From Clostridium sp. Marseille-P2415 (GTDB taxonomy: Bacteria; Bacillota; Clostridia; Lachnospirales; Lachnospiraceae), in assembly GCF_900155545.1 (NCBI RefSeq), contig NZ_LT732526.1, positions 1,261,598-1,325,597 of the forward strand: DNA of 64,000 bases, in the 5' to 3' direction. The number at the start of each line of letters is the position of its first letter. The first letter of the stretch is position 1. The translations under genes and the position numbers were made by a program. This document shows positions 17,938 through 26,572 of the stretch, piece after piece. The notes beneath the pieces were generated by a model, which made no database searches, had not been told where the DNA came from, and saw nothing but the letters and a program-made list of their open reading frames with translations.

Positions 17938-19494
17938 TTATTCATTTTCTGTTTTTAACTGGTCCTTTACCGCGTCCTTTGCATTCTCAACGGTCAGGCC
18001 GATAATAATCTGTACATTGTTACCATTGACGATAACGCCTTTCTGTTCTGCTTTTTTTATCATGTTTTCGTCTACCTTAGATACATCTCTCACATCACAG
18101 CGTAATCTTGTAAAGCAGTTATTGACGGCTTCGATATTGGCGGCTCCTCCAAGTCCTTCGATAATCCGTTTGGCATCTTCGGAACTGTAACCCTTCGGGG
18201 CGGATGCACCCTCTGTTTTCCTATTCTCATTTGCTTCTTCCGCAAAAGCATGATCGCGTCCCGGTGTTTTTATATCTAATTTCTTAATCAGAAAGGTAAA
18301 TACCAGGTACCATACCACCGTCATAAGAATACCCACGATAAAAAATATATAAATCTTTGTGAGCTTCGGACTGATGACAGAGTTGCATACGATGGTATCT
18401 AACAGGCCGTAAAGAGCATACGTCCTGGAGCCCAGAATCCAGAGAAGGGTTTCCGATATACCCGTAATTAAGCCATGTACCAGCCACAAAAGCGGTGAAA
18501 TAAAGAGGAATGCAAAGTCAAGCGGCTCCGTAATTCCGGCTACCGCCGCTACGAATACCGACGGAAAAATCATGCCTTTTACGGCTTTTTTATATTCCGG
18601 CTTCGCACAGCGAATGAATGCCAGTCCGATTCCAATGCTTCCGAATATCTTGGCAAATCCAAAAGTGGCAAAACGTATGGAACTGTCAATCGCAGTAAGG
18701 GAGGCCGTATTCCCCATCTCTGCATAGAAGATATTGGCAGCCCCCTGTACCACCGAGCCGTCGATATTCAAAGTACCCCCAAGCCCTGTAAAACAGAACG
18801 GCATCCACAGCAGATGATGAAGCCCTGTCGGGATTAAGAATCTGTTTCCAAAGGAATAGAGAAACACACCGGCTGCTCCCGCATTTTTCATAAACCGGGC
18901 CATAAGGGAGATTCCCGTATTCACGACAGGCCATATATAGGAAAGTACAATCGCAAGCACCAGGGTAATCGGAATCATGATTAAGAATACAAATCTCGAT
19001 CCGCCATAGATACTGAACATCTCCGGAAATTTCTTTTCACAAAATTTGTTGTGTATATATCCGGTGATACAGCCCAGAACCAGCCCCAAAAATACATTCA
19101 TATCGATGACCTGAAATCCCAGGACCATGTTCTGTCCCGTTCCGAACAATCCCATCGGTCCGGCTTCCGCCAGCATTCCCCGGGAAGACAGCCACGCGTT
19201 ATTGGCTCCAAGGAAAATCAAATAGGCAATGAGACTGATAACCGCCGCGTCAACTTTCTTTTTCTTTGCAAACGCCGTTGCAAGCCCTACGCAGAATATA
19301 ACGGATAAATTATTAAGCATTGTATCCATCATCGTCTTAAGAAGTGTTCCTGCAAACACCACAACAGACGGCATGAAATCCAACTGCATAATTACAGCCG
19401 CTGCAAGCACCAACCCCATAATCGCCAGAAACATGACAGGCTGTATCGCAGCCCTGGAGAAGTTCTGGCTCATCTCCATTAACTTTTTCTTCAT
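17938..19494 (-). CDS. PTS alpha-glucoside (maltose/glucose family) transporter, EIICB
   Basis: A 518-residue phosphotransferase permease. Residues ~1-400 are the membrane EIIC domain, with about ten spans and the IPTGLHHLLWMPF signature near 225. A linker leads to the EIIB domain (~435-518) with the phosphorylated Cys in NNCFTRLRC. No EIIA is attached, so a separate glucose-type EIIA must serve it. It imports and phosphorylates an alpha-glucoside such as maltose, which the adjacent GH4 enzyme would cleave. GGAGGGGATAAGC precedes the ATG, and a clear promoter lies 40 bases upstream. Confidence 0.93.
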   Translation of the reverse strand: MKKKLMEMSQNFSRAAIQPVMFLAIMGLVLAAAVIMQLDFMPSVVVFAGTLLKTMMDTMLNNLSVIFCVGLATAFAKKKKVDAAVISLIAYLIFLGANNAWLSSRGMLAEAGPMGLFGTGQNMVLGFQVIDMNVFLGLVLGCITGYIHNKFCEKKFPEMFSIYGGSRFVFLIMIPITLVLAIVLSYIWPVVNTGISLMARFMKNAGAAGVFLYSFGNRFLIPTGLHHLLWMPFCFTGLGGTLNIDGSVVQGAANIFYAEMGNTASLTAIDSSIRFATFGFAKIFGSIGIGLAFIRCAKPEYKKAVKGMIFPSVFVAAVAGITEPLDFAFLFISPLLWLVHGLITGISETLLWILGSRTYALYGLLDTIVCNSVISPKLTKIYIFFIVGILMTVVWYLVFTFLIKKLDIKTPGRDHAFAEEANENRKTEGASAPKGYSSEDAKRIIEGLGGAANIEAVNNCFTRLRCDVRDVSKVDENMIKKAEQKGVIVNGNNVQIIIGLTVENAKDAVKDQLKTENE

Positions 19495-19525
19495 GCTTAT
19501 CCCCTCCGATATTTATGATGTTTTT

Positions 19526-19553
19526 ATTATATCTGACGGGTTACTAATTTCAA
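19526..19553 (-). promoter_or_regulatory. Promoter of the PTS / GH4 operon
   Basis: Minus strand TTGAAA (19553-19548), a 16-base spacer, TATAAT (19531-19526). The weak palindrome GTAAACTTTTTTAC lies about 40 bases upstream and could be the RpiR site. Confidence 0.8.
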
Positions 19554-19609
19554 TAGATTCGGAAGATTTGTGAACTTATCGCAAGAAAGTAAAAAAGTTT
19601 ACCTTTTTA

Positions 19610-19654
19610 TAAATAAAAAACAGTGCAAACAAGGTTTTTAACCCTGCGCACTGT
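19610..19654 (-). terminator. Terminator of the RpiR regulator gene
   Basis: Minus strand ACAGTGC pairs with GCACTGT and encloses AGGGTT-AAA-AACCTT; a TTTTTTATTT tail follows. It starts 7 bases after the regulator stop. Confidence 0.85.
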
Positions 19655-19660
19655 TTTCTG

Positions 19661-20377
19661 TTATTTTGTTCTGTTTTCTTGATTTATATATTTTTGAGAG
19701 TATTCGCACAACGCCATCTCCAGAAGAATGATAAGATTGGCTGTAAAAAAATCAGGTCTGTAATAATTCTCTTCTGTCCGTTCTCCGGATATTTCAATTG
19801 TATAATCCGCCATGGTCCCAAGGGGAGAATCCTTTCTCGCAGTTAAAGCCAAAACTTTAAATCCATTATCCGCAGCGGCATGGACCCTGTCAAAAATCTC
19901 AAACCTGCTTCCTGAAAAAGACATAAAAATAAAGAGCCCCGCAGAATCCTTATGAAATGCAGCAAAATGATAACTGCTTACCGCATCAAACCCAAACATC
20001 AGAAGCTTCTGCAGATAATAATCCCTGGCCGCATCGCATAAGCCGATTGAGTCAAGGTGAATTTTCGCCCCACGATATTCATTCAGCAAGTCAGTCAGCA
20101 GCGTAATTCCTTCTCTGGCAGTATTCGTTTCATTCTGGTGAACCATATGCGAGAAATCGGCCGACTTCTGATTTCTGTTTGAAGACATCAGAACATAATA
20201 CATCTCACTGTAACCGCTGTATCCTAACTTTTTAGCCAGTTTTACAACTAATGCTTTGGACACAAAGCATTCTTTCGCGATCACGTCAATGCTTACTTTT
20301 TCTCCTTCCAGAATATGGGCGTGGATTCTGTTTACTACGTTTTTTTCCAAATCTGTTAAATAGATACTTCCCTCCAT
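19661..20377 (-). CDS. RpiR-family transcription regulator of the alpha-glucoside PTS
   Basis: A 238-residue regulator. Residues 1-75 are an RpiR helix-turn-helix (VNRIHAHILEGEKVSIDVIAKE, then CFVSKALVVKLAKKLGYSGY), and ~100-235 a SIS sugar-phosphate domain (DSIGLCDAARDYYLQKLLMFG, LFIFMSFSGSRFEIFD). GlvR of Bacillus, a regulator of maltose PTS genes, belongs to this class. It lies upstream of the PTS/GH4 pair in the same direction but has its own terminator. It probably senses a phosphorylated disaccharide or glucose-6-phosphate. ATG 20377 is 9 bases after GGAGGA; the ATG two codons earlier is too close. Confidence 0.88.
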   Translation of the reverse strand: MEGSIYLTDLEKNVVNRIHAHILEGEKVSIDVIAKECFVSKALVVKLAKKLGYSGYSEMYYVLMSSNRNQKSADFSHMVHQNETNTAREGITLLTDLLNEYRGAKIHLDSIGLCDAARDYYLQKLLMFGFDAVSSYHFAAFHKDSAGLFIFMSFSGSRFEIFDRVHAAADNGFKVLALTARKDSPLGTMADYTIEISGERTEENYYRPDFFTANLIILLEMALCEYSQKYINQENRTK

Positions 20378-20455
20378 ATGCATTCCTCCAGAAGTCTATT
20401 ATAACAGATTTTAATATTACCTTAAACAGTTTCAACGAAACCCGCATAATTGACC

Positions 20456-20845
20456 CTAACAATGATGATTCTGCTCTCCGCAATCATGATGACCATTATG
20501 GTCGTTATGATGTTCATGGGTACATGTGACATTCTGATCGTACTGAAGTGTTCCGGAAAGCAATGCCTTTACAGCTTCATCCGCATCTCCGGAAACTCCA
20601 CCATATAACTTGATATCGGCTTCGTTCAATGATTCTTTCGCACCAGCTCCAATTCCACCGCAGATTAGTGTGTCAACGCTAATCTTCTTTAATATGCCGG
20701 CAAGCGCTCCGTGGCCGCTTCCATCGGTATTGACCACAGCGGCCGTCACAATCTTATTGTCTTCAATGTCATAAACCTTGAAACGTTCTGTCTTCCCATA
20801 ATGCTGGAACACCAGTCCATTATTGTATGTTACTGCAACTCTCAT
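20456..20845 (-). CDS. NifX/NifB-type iron-molybdenum cofactor-binding domain protein
   Basis: A 129-residue protein of the dinitrogenase cofactor-biosynthesis fold: MRVAVTYNNGLVFQHYG, FKVYDIEDNKIV, then VDTLICGGIGAGAKESL. The last ~20 residues are a His-rich tail with HEHHNDHNGHH and two Cys, a likely metal-binding extension. Such small proteins are found with Mrp ATPases and DUF134 in many anaerobes without nitrogenase and are thought to carry Fe-S or mixed-metal clusters (as in the orange-protein complexes). It follows the Mrp gene by 6 bases in the same operon. Confidence 0.88.
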   Translation of the reverse strand: MRVAVTYNNGLVFQHYGKTERFKVYDIEDNKIVTAAVVNTDGSGHGALAGILKKISVDTLICGGIGAGAKESLNEADIKLYGGVSGDADEAVKALLSGTLQYDQNVTCTHEHHNDHNGHHDCGEQNHHC

Positions 20846-20851
20846 ATCATT

Positions 20852-21682
20852 TTACCTCCCTTCAATTATATGTATCATATGATCAAGCCAATCTCCTTCA
20901 AACATTTCAATCATCCCGGAGTCACATGCCGCTGCAAGCTTTGGATCGATTGGCAGTTTCGATACTGTGTTGATGTGATATTTCTCAGCGATTGTATCCG
21001 CATGTCCTTCGCCAAAAACTTGGTGTTTTTCTCCGCAGTTCGGGCAAACTATGTAACTCATATTTTCAACTAAGCCAAGTACCGGAATGTTCATTCTTCG
21101 AGCCATATTGACGGCCTTCTCAACAATCATGCCAACAAGCTCCTGTGGTGAGGTTACGATCATAATTCCGTCTAACGGGATAGACTGGAATACAGTTAAT
21201 GGTACATCCCCTGTCCCAGGCGGCATGTCAATAAACATAAAATCAACATCCCCCCAGATGACATCTTTCCAGAACTGTTTTACTGTTCCGGAAATAACCG
21301 GTCCACGCCACACGACCGGATCAGTCTCATTTTCCATAAGCAGATTAAGCGACATAACCGATATTCCCGTTTTGGTTTTGACTGGATATAATCCCAGTTC
21401 GTTGCCGGAAGCCCGTTCATGAAGGCCGAATAGTTTTGGAATAGACGGTCCGGTAATATCGGCGTCAAGTATCGCTGTTTTATAACCATCCCTTTGGGCT
21501 AAAACAGCCAGCAGGGAAGTGACCAGTGATTTTCCTACACCACCCTTTCCGCTTACTACACCGATAACTTTTTTTATCTGGCTAAGTTCATTAGGTTTCT
21601 CGATGAAGCTGGTCTGTTTCTGTGTTCTTTCAGAACAATCACTCGAACACGAGGAACAATTGTTATCACAATTTTCACTCAT
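20852..21682 (-). CDS. Mrp/NBP35-family P-loop ATPase (Fe-S cluster carrier type)
   Basis: A 276-residue cytosolic ATPase. The deviant Walker A motif is [12 protein letters not shown] near residue 45, and [14 protein letters not shown] is the family's switch segment. A Cys-rich N-terminus (NCSSCSSDC) and CPNCG near 220 fit bridging Fe-S cluster binding in a dimer. Relatives assemble or transfer Fe-S clusters. The frame opens at 21757, but ATG 21682 has AGGAG 9 bases upstream and overlaps the end of the DUF134 gene by 8 bases, so the two are translationally coupled. Confidence 0.9.
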   Translation of the reverse strand: MSENCDNNCSSCSSDCSERTQKQTSFIEKPNELSQIKKVIGVVSGKGGVGKSLVTSLLAVLAQRDGYKTAILDADITGPSIPKLFGLHERASGNELGLYPVKTKTGISVMSLNLLMENETDPVVWRGPVISGTVKQFWKDVIWGDVDFMFIDMPPGTGDVPLTVFQSIPLDGIMIVTSPQELVGMIVEKAVNMARRMNIPVLGLVENMSYIVCPNCGEKHQVFGEGHADTIAEKYHINTVSKLPIDPKLAAACDSGMIEMFEGDWLDHMIHIIEGR

Positions 21683-22037
21683 TTTTCTCATCTCCTGAAT
21701 AATATCTTCTTTTATGACAGTGCCTGCAGCCGCATGGACCTTCGTTACAGAGAACATAATCGCCGCCGCTGATGGATAGCTCCATGCCTTTCACGAGACA
21801 TTCGGCTAGTTTAACGCGGGCACTGTTATAAATTGCCTGAGCGGTCGTTCTGGCAACTTCCATACGAATTGCACATTCCTCTTGCGTAAGACCTTCTAAA
21901 TCAATCAGCCTTATTGCTTCAAACTCATCTACCGTCATTACGATAATTTTGCGCTCATTTGATTCATTGTCCAACGGTCCAAAGCTCTGATTATCCGGCA
22001 TGCAGCAGACACGTCTCCACTTTTTCGGTCTGGGCAT
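21675..22037 (-). CDS. DUF134 (UPF0251) DNA-binding protein
   Basis: A 120-residue protein: [31 protein letters not shown], then [22 protein letters not shown], a sigma-70 region-4-like helix-turn-helix, and a Cys cluster at the end ([11 protein letters not shown]). The DUF134 family co-occurs with Mrp and NifX proteins and is presumed regulatory; the Cys cluster could sense metal or Fe-S status. It is the first gene of the operon. Two matching palindromes overlap the promoter ahead of it, so I infer autoregulation. Confidence 0.88.
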   Translation of the reverse strand: MPRPKKWRRVCCMPDNQSFGPLDNESNERKIIVMTVDEFEAIRLIDLEGLTQEECAIRMEVARTTAQAIYNSARVKLAECLVKGMELSISGGDYVLCNEGPCGCRHCHKRRYYSGDEKNE

Positions 22038-22065
22038 TTTTCACCGTCCTTTCTTGTTAAGTAAC

Positions 22066-22077
22066 TGGCATATGCCA
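22066..22077. promoter_or_regulatory. Palindromic operator A in front of the DUF134 operon
   Basis: TGGCATATGCCA, a perfect 12-base palindrome placed right after the expected transcription start. Same core as operator B, 39 bases away. Confidence 0.75.
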
Positions 22078-22088
22078 TTTACTCAGTA

Positions 22089-22117
22089 AGAATAGCACGG
22101 TTATTGGCATATGTCAA
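22089..22117 (-). promoter_or_regulatory. Promoter of the DUF134-mrp-nifX operon, with operator B on its -35
   Basis: Minus strand TTGACA (22117-22112), a 17-base spacer, TATTCT (22094-22089). Operator B (22104-22117, TTGGCATATGTCAA on the plus strand) covers the -35 box. Confidence 0.75.
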
Positions 22118-22197
22118 TAATCTTTTTATTCTTTTTAATCAGGAAACGACAGCGTTTATCTTTTTATGAAACAGTTCTGCATTACTGAATTCTTAAC

Positions 22198-23229
22198 TTA
22201 ACACATTTTACGAATCCAGCCTTCCGGAGCTTGAACAGTTCCGAGTTGAATTCCGGTCAGTGTGTCGAAAAGCTTTTGAGTGACCGGACCCATTTTCTCC
22301 ATACCAGAGGGAAAACAAATCTCTTTCCCCTGATTGACTACTTTACCTACCGGAGAAATCACTGCTGCTGTTCCGCATAATCCGCATTCTGCAAATTCCG
22401 ACAGTTCAGATATCGCCACCGGCCTCTCAATCACCTTCAAACCAAGATAATGTTCCGCAACATGTAACATGGAACGCCTGGTAATGGACGGCAGTATGGA
22501 ATCTGATTCAGGTGTTACAATTTCATTATCCTTTGTAACAAACAGAAAGTTTGCACCTCCGGTTTCCTCCACATATGTTCTTGTTTTGGAATCTAAAAAC
22601 ATGTTTTCATCAAATCCGGCCTGATGAGCGGTTACATACGCATGAATGCTCATGGCATAGTTTAAGCCCGCTTTCAAGTGTCCGGTTCCGTGGGGCGCCG
22701 CACGGTCAAACTCACTGACGCATAGCGTAAGCGGCTTTGCTCCGCCTTTAAAATAGGGACCAACCGGAGTACAAAGCACCCGGAATTGGTATTGATCGGA
22801 TGGCTTTACGCCTATTACCGGTCCGGATGCAAACATATATGGCCTTAAATAAAGTGTTGCACCCGTTCCATAGGGAGGAACCCACGATGAGTTTGCTTTC
22901 ACTACCAGGTCAAGCGCGTCCAGAAACCGTTCTTGGGGAAATGGGGGCATTTCCAACCCTTTTGCCGAATTCATCATACGTTCCGCATTCATATCCGGGC
23001 GAAATGTAACAATATCTCCATTTACCGTTGTATATGCCTTTAACCCTTCAAAGACCTCCTGACAATATTGCAGGATTCCGGCGCACTCATTGATGACCAC
23101 ATTGGGGTCTGATATAAGCTCTCCCTGATCCCATTCCCCATTTATATAATTTGAAACATATCGCTTATCGGTCTGTATATAAGAAAACCCGATATCCTTC
23201 CAATCAATATTCTTCTTTTCCATACGCAT
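22198..23229 (-). CDS. ilvE: Branched-chain amino acid aminotransferase
   Basis: A 343-residue fold-type IV PLP enzyme that interconverts leucine, isoleucine and valine with their keto acids. Typical blocks of the longer BCAT class are seen: FEGLKAY near 60, YLRPYMFASG near 125, the PLP lysine in GHLKAGLNYA near 205, and YVEETGGANFLFV near 240. GGAGG precedes the ATG by 4 bases; ATG 23223 two codons later is equally plausible. A terminator separates it from the MalY gene upstream, so it may be transcribed on its own. Confidence 0.95.
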   Translation of the reverse strand: MRMEKKNIDWKDIGFSYIQTDKRYVSNYINGEWDQGELISDPNVVINECAGILQYCQEVFEGLKAYTTVNGDIVTFRPDMNAERMMNSAKGLEMPPFPQERFLDALDLVVKANSSWVPPYGTGATLYLRPYMFASGPVIGVKPSDQYQFRVLCTPVGPYFKGGAKPLTLCVSEFDRAAPHGTGHLKAGLNYAMSIHAYVTAHQAGFDENMFLDSKTRTYVEETGGANFLFVTKDNEIVTPESDSILPSITRRSMLHVAEHYLGLKVIERPVAISELSEFAECGLCGTAAVISPVGKVVNQGKEICFPSGMEKMGPVTQKLFDTLTGIQLGTVQAPEGWIRKMC

Positions 23230-23248
23230 GAAACCTCCGATTGTTTAC

Positions 23249-23281
23249 AAAAGCATTGCAACATCCAGCTGCAATGCTTTT
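23249..23281 (-). terminator. Terminator after the distal MalY gene
   Basis: Minus strand AAAAGCATTGCA pairs perfectly with TGCAATGCTTTT around a 9-base loop; the T-run is part of the stem. It lies 20 bases after the MalY stop. Confidence 0.8.
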
Positions 23282-23300
23282 GTGTTTTCACTGAGTCATT

Positions 23301-24485
23301 CTATAGTTTTTCAACCTGAGCAATTATATTCTGCACAGCTTCTCTAACATATTTCGGATCTGTTGCCAGATTCAACCGGACAAAGCCATCAAAATTTTTA
23401 CCAAAGCAGTCTCCATAATCGGCTGCCAGGTGACATTTCTCCTGAATGAATTCTTTTAGCATTTCCGGCTTTACACACCCTCGCATATCCAGGAAAAGAA
23501 GGTAAGTCCCTTCAAGAGAACAAACGGTAATCTCTGGCACCTTTTCGTTGAGTTCTTTCTTCAAATAGGTGTAATTATCCCGAATTACTTCCAGAACATT
23601 GTCCACCCATTCACTTCTGCAAGAATAAGCCGCCTGTGTTGCTGTAAGGCCCATAACATTCATTTCTGTGCGATTTACGCCCTTAGCAAACTCGTCATAA
23701 GTCTCCATCAATTTATCATCTGTAATAACAATATGAGAATGCAGCAAAGATGCCAGATTAAATGTCTTTGATGGTGATGACAATGTAATCACCATATCCC
23801 GGTATTCACCATTGGCAACTACTGCAGATGGTATAAACTTTTTATCTCCCAACGTGATATCCTGATGAATTTCATCACTTACTACTAACACATGATGCTT
23901 CCTGCAGATTGCCAAAATTCGCTCCAATTCCTGCTCCGTCCAGACTCTCCCGACCGGATTATGCGGAGAACATTGTATAAACATTTTTACCTGATTGTCT
24001 ACGATTGCCCTTTCAATTGCGTCGTAATTCATAGTAAAGTATCCATCATTATAATCCAAGTCTACCGTTACCAAATTTCTTCCGTTATATGTAACTACGT
24101 TATGAAATGGATAATAAACAGGCGTTAGAATCAAGCAGGAATCCGATGGCTTTGTAAATGCATGTATCATCCATGCGATCGCCGTTACACAACCAGTGGA
24201 AAAACGGACCCACTCCTTCTTTACCGGGAAATGATATCTCTGCTCCATCCAATTTGAAAATGTTTTATAATATTCATCGGGTACAGAAGAATATCCAAAT
24301 ACACCATGCTTTATTCTGGTAATCATGGCATCAATTACTTCATCACAAGTTTTAAATTCCATGTCTGCGATCCACATGGATATTAAATCCGGATCACCAA
24401 AACGAGAATCCAGTTCATCCCATTTCAAACTATTTGTATTGCGCCTATCAATGATGTAATTTTTTAAAAACTCCTGCTTATTCAT
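23301..24485 (-). CDS. MalY/PatB-type PLP aminotransferase, probable cystathionine beta-lyase (copy 1)
   Basis: A 394-residue fold-type I PLP enzyme of the MalY/PatB group, which cleaves C-S bonds of cystathionine or cysteine S-conjugates to pyruvate, ammonia and a thiol. SMWIADMEFKT near 36, CSPHNPVGRVW near 170, VVSDEIHQDI near 200 and the PLP lysine in SPSKTFNLASL near 237 are diagnostic. It is the last gene of an operon that also has a second MalY gene. It is about 40% similar by eye to that copy, not a recent duplicate. Confidence 0.92.
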   Translation of the reverse strand: MNKQEFLKNYIIDRRNTNSLKWDELDSRFGDPDLISMWIADMEFKTCDEVIDAMITRIKHGVFGYSSVPDEYYKTFSNWMEQRYHFPVKKEWVRFSTGCVTAIAWMIHAFTKPSDSCLILTPVYYPFHNVVTYNGRNLVTVDLDYNDGYFTMNYDAIERAIVDNQVKMFIQCSPHNPVGRVWTEQELERILAICRKHHVLVVSDEIHQDITLGDKKFIPSAVVANGEYRDMVITLSSPSKTFNLASLLHSHIVITDDKLMETYDEFAKGVNRTEMNVMGLTATQAAYSCRSEWVDNVLEVIRDNYTYLKKELNEKVPEITVCSLEGTYLLFLDMRGCVKPEMLKEFIQEKCHLAADYGDCFGKNFDGFVRLNLATDPKYVREAVQNIIAQVEKL

Positions 24486-24506
24486 GATAACCCCTCTCCT
24501 TCACCT

Positions 24507-24764
24507 TTATAGTTTATTTAACACTTCATCTAAATTTAATGTTCTCATACCATCTTCAAGTATAAAAAATGGAATTCCGAAACCACCATTTCTTTTCACA
24601 TTTTCAAAAAGTGAATCATGCTCCCTAATCTCTAAATAATCCCGCAATGCAGGAAAACTGGCAGAAAGATCTGAAAAAACAATCTCAGCCTTTTTTTCTT
24701 TTAATTTGCAAATTGCATATATGGTATCCGGACACAAATGGCTTCCAATTACATTAACTTTCAT
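24507..24764 (-). CDS. Glutaredoxin-like small thiol-fold protein
   Basis: An 85-residue protein, MKVNVIGSHLCPDT at the start, with a single active-site-type Cys11 (CPDT in place of CPYC) and a cis-proline-type segment GGFGIPFFILEDG near residue 62. The size and order match a minimal thioredoxin fold of the glutaredoxin-related group. AGGAGACTGGAA precedes ATG 24764; the frame extends 31 codons upstream, but that part overlaps the RidA gene. Position between RidA and a C-S lyase suggests a thiol or disulfide role; this is inference. Confidence 0.7.
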   Translation of the reverse strand: MKVNVIGSHLCPDTIYAICKLKEKKAEIVFSDLSASFPALRDYLEIREHDSLFENVKRNGGFGIPFFILEDGMRTLNLDEVLNKL

Positions 24765-24787
24765 TTCCAGTCTCCTATAAGCTCTCT

Positions 24788-25159
24788 TTATTCTACAACT
24801 GCAACAGCTTCTATCTCGCAAAGAACACCCTTGGGAAGAGCTTTTACTGCTACACAACTCCTGGCCGGATTTGAAATAAAGTAACTTGCATATACCTCAT
24901 TAAAAGCAGTAAAATCTCCCATATCTGCAAGGAAGCAAGTAGTCTTAAATACTTTTTCATAGCTTGACCCTGCTGCTTCAAGAATTGCCCCTACATTTTC
25001 ACAGCTTTGCTTTGCCTGTTCTTTCAGCGTGCTTTTTACGCTTCCGTCTCTCACATCTACCGGTAATTGTCCCGATATATATACCACTCCGGCATGAACA
25101 TAAGCCTGGGAATAGGGACCGATTGCAGCCGGAGCATTTGTTGTATTTATTCTTTTCAT
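24788..25159 (-). CDS. ridA: RidA family enamine/imine deaminase
   Basis: A 123-residue RidA (YjgF/YER057c/UK114) protein. IGPYSQAYVHAGVVYISGQL near 13-32, the substrate-binding Arg in NPARSCVAV near 103 and LPKGVLCEIEAVA at the end are classic. RidA hydrolyses reactive 2-aminoacrylate and similar enamines released by PLP lyases. Its place between two MalY-type C-S lyases fits exactly that clean-up job. Confidence 0.95.
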   Translation of the reverse strand: MKRINTTNAPAAIGPYSQAYVHAGVVYISGQLPVDVRDGSVKSTLKEQAKQSCENVGAILEAAGSSYEKVFKTTCFLADMGDFTAFNEVYASYFISNPARSCVAVKALPKGVLCEIEAVAVVE

Positions 25160-25200
25160 TATAAGTCCTCCTGTACCTTGTTATAATATTGTAACTAAAT

Positions 25201-26547
25201 TTAGGATTCTAACTGATTCACTTCAACCGCTTTCGTCTTAAAAAGACCTAGTTGAATTACCAGCACAGCAACTATCATGACAATAATCGGATAATATGAA
25301 TACCTCATCAATTCCAAATAACTCACATTACCATATTGCTGAGCTAGTAAAATACTGCTATCATAGGGAATTAAAGACAGTATTGCGCTGGAAAAAACGG
25401 TCATGAGGCTGGCAATTTTTTTCGTTGAAATATTATATTTTTTGCCCAGCTCTTTTGCAATAGGTGATGTAATTATGACTGCAACCGTATTGTTTAATGT
25501 TACACCAGATATAGCTCCTGTGACCAATGAAATTAAATATTCGCAGCCTTTCGCTCCTTTGATCTTATTCGTCAGAGCTTCTAACAGCCAGTCAATTCCT
25601 CCATAATATTCAATTAGTTGTATTAAACCAGAAACTAAGCTGGAAAATACCACTAAAAAGAACATTTTTTCCATTCCGGCACCAATGGCTTTTGTCCATT
25701 CAAAGAAAGATACTGTCCCCATGGATATTCCGATTATACCCGTGGTCAAAATTCCAAGCATTAATGTGATTATTACTTTTATTCCTTTTATTGAAGCAGC
25801 GATAACCACTGCATAAGGTAAAATATTGATAATATTGTAACTGTCAGTCATTATTTTTTCAGAATCACCAGCACCTCGACTCAACACTGCATAAAGTACT
25901 ATAGTGATTATCACAGCGGGAAGCGCAATTAAGATATTGAGTTTGGCTATATCCTTTATTTTTGCATCAACACCATTCGCAGCACAAATTAATGTACTTG
26001 AGATAAAGGAAATCGCATCACCAAAATATGCTCCTGCAATTGCTGCGGCTCCAGCCATGGCAATATTTATCTCTGCTCCCCGCGCTAATGCAACAGCAAC
26101 TGGAATAATGGCTACTTGAGTTCCCATTGAAGTTCCTGTACTTGTTGATATGATACAGGAGATAATAAATACTCCGGGTACAAGAAAATTTATCGGAATT
26201 AAATCAATTCCCATATTAACAACTGAACTTTCTGCTCCAATTGCTGATGCTGCGGATTGAAACCCACCCGCCAGCAAAACAACCAGCCCTAACAACATCA
26301 CTCCGTGTCTGCCGGCACCTTTTGTATAAACACCGACCTTTGTATCAAATGAAGTTTTACTATCAAAAAAAACAAAAGCAACACAAATTGCTATAACAAC
26401 CGCTACATACCTTGGCATTTGCCCAAAGGGATCTTCTGTTCCATTTATGGTAAAAAACACACCGCACCCAACATATAGAATCAGAAAAATAAGCATAGGT
26501 AAAAACGCTAACCCCTTATAGTTTCTCTTACTCCTCGTCTCATCCAT
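25201..26547 (-). CDS. NhaC-family transporter (Na+/H+ antiporter type)
   Basis: A 448-residue membrane protein with about eleven hydrophobic segments. The NhaC-type signatures STSTGTSMGTQVAIIPVAVALA near 150 and GAYFGDAISFISST near 185 are visible. NhaC relatives exchange sodium for protons, or for small organic acids as in malate/lactate antiport. Located 26 bases after one MalY gene and upstream of RidA, it may import a sulphur amino acid or export a product of the pathway; the substrate cannot be read from sequence. Confidence 0.85.
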   Translation of the reverse strand: MDETRSKRNYKGLAFLPMLIFLILYVGCGVFFTINGTEDPFGQMPRYVAVVIAICVAFVFFDSKTSFDTKVGVYTKGAGRHGVMLLGLVVLLAGGFQSAASAIGAESSVVNMGIDLIPINFLVPGVFIISCIISTSTGTSMGTQVAIIPVAVALARGAEINIAMAGAAAIAGAYFGDAISFISSTLICAANGVDAKIKDIAKLNILIALPAVIITIVLYAVLSRGAGDSEKIMTDSYNIINILPYAVVIAASIKGIKVIITLMLGILTTGIIGISMGTVSFFEWTKAIGAGMEKMFFLVVFSSLVSGLIQLIEYYGGIDWLLEALTNKIKGAKGCEYLISLVTGAISGVTLNNTVAVIITSPIAKELGKKYNISTKKIASLMTVFSSAILSLIPYDSSILLAQQYGNVSYLELMRYSYYPIIVMIVAVLVIQLGLFKTKAVEVNQLES

Positions 26548-26572
26548 ATAAAACCTCTCCGTTTCTCTTATT

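Noticed and set aside
23230-23300. T-box or leucine-responsive leader before ilvE
   Set aside because: Only 70 bases, filled by the upstream terminator; no T-box sequence.
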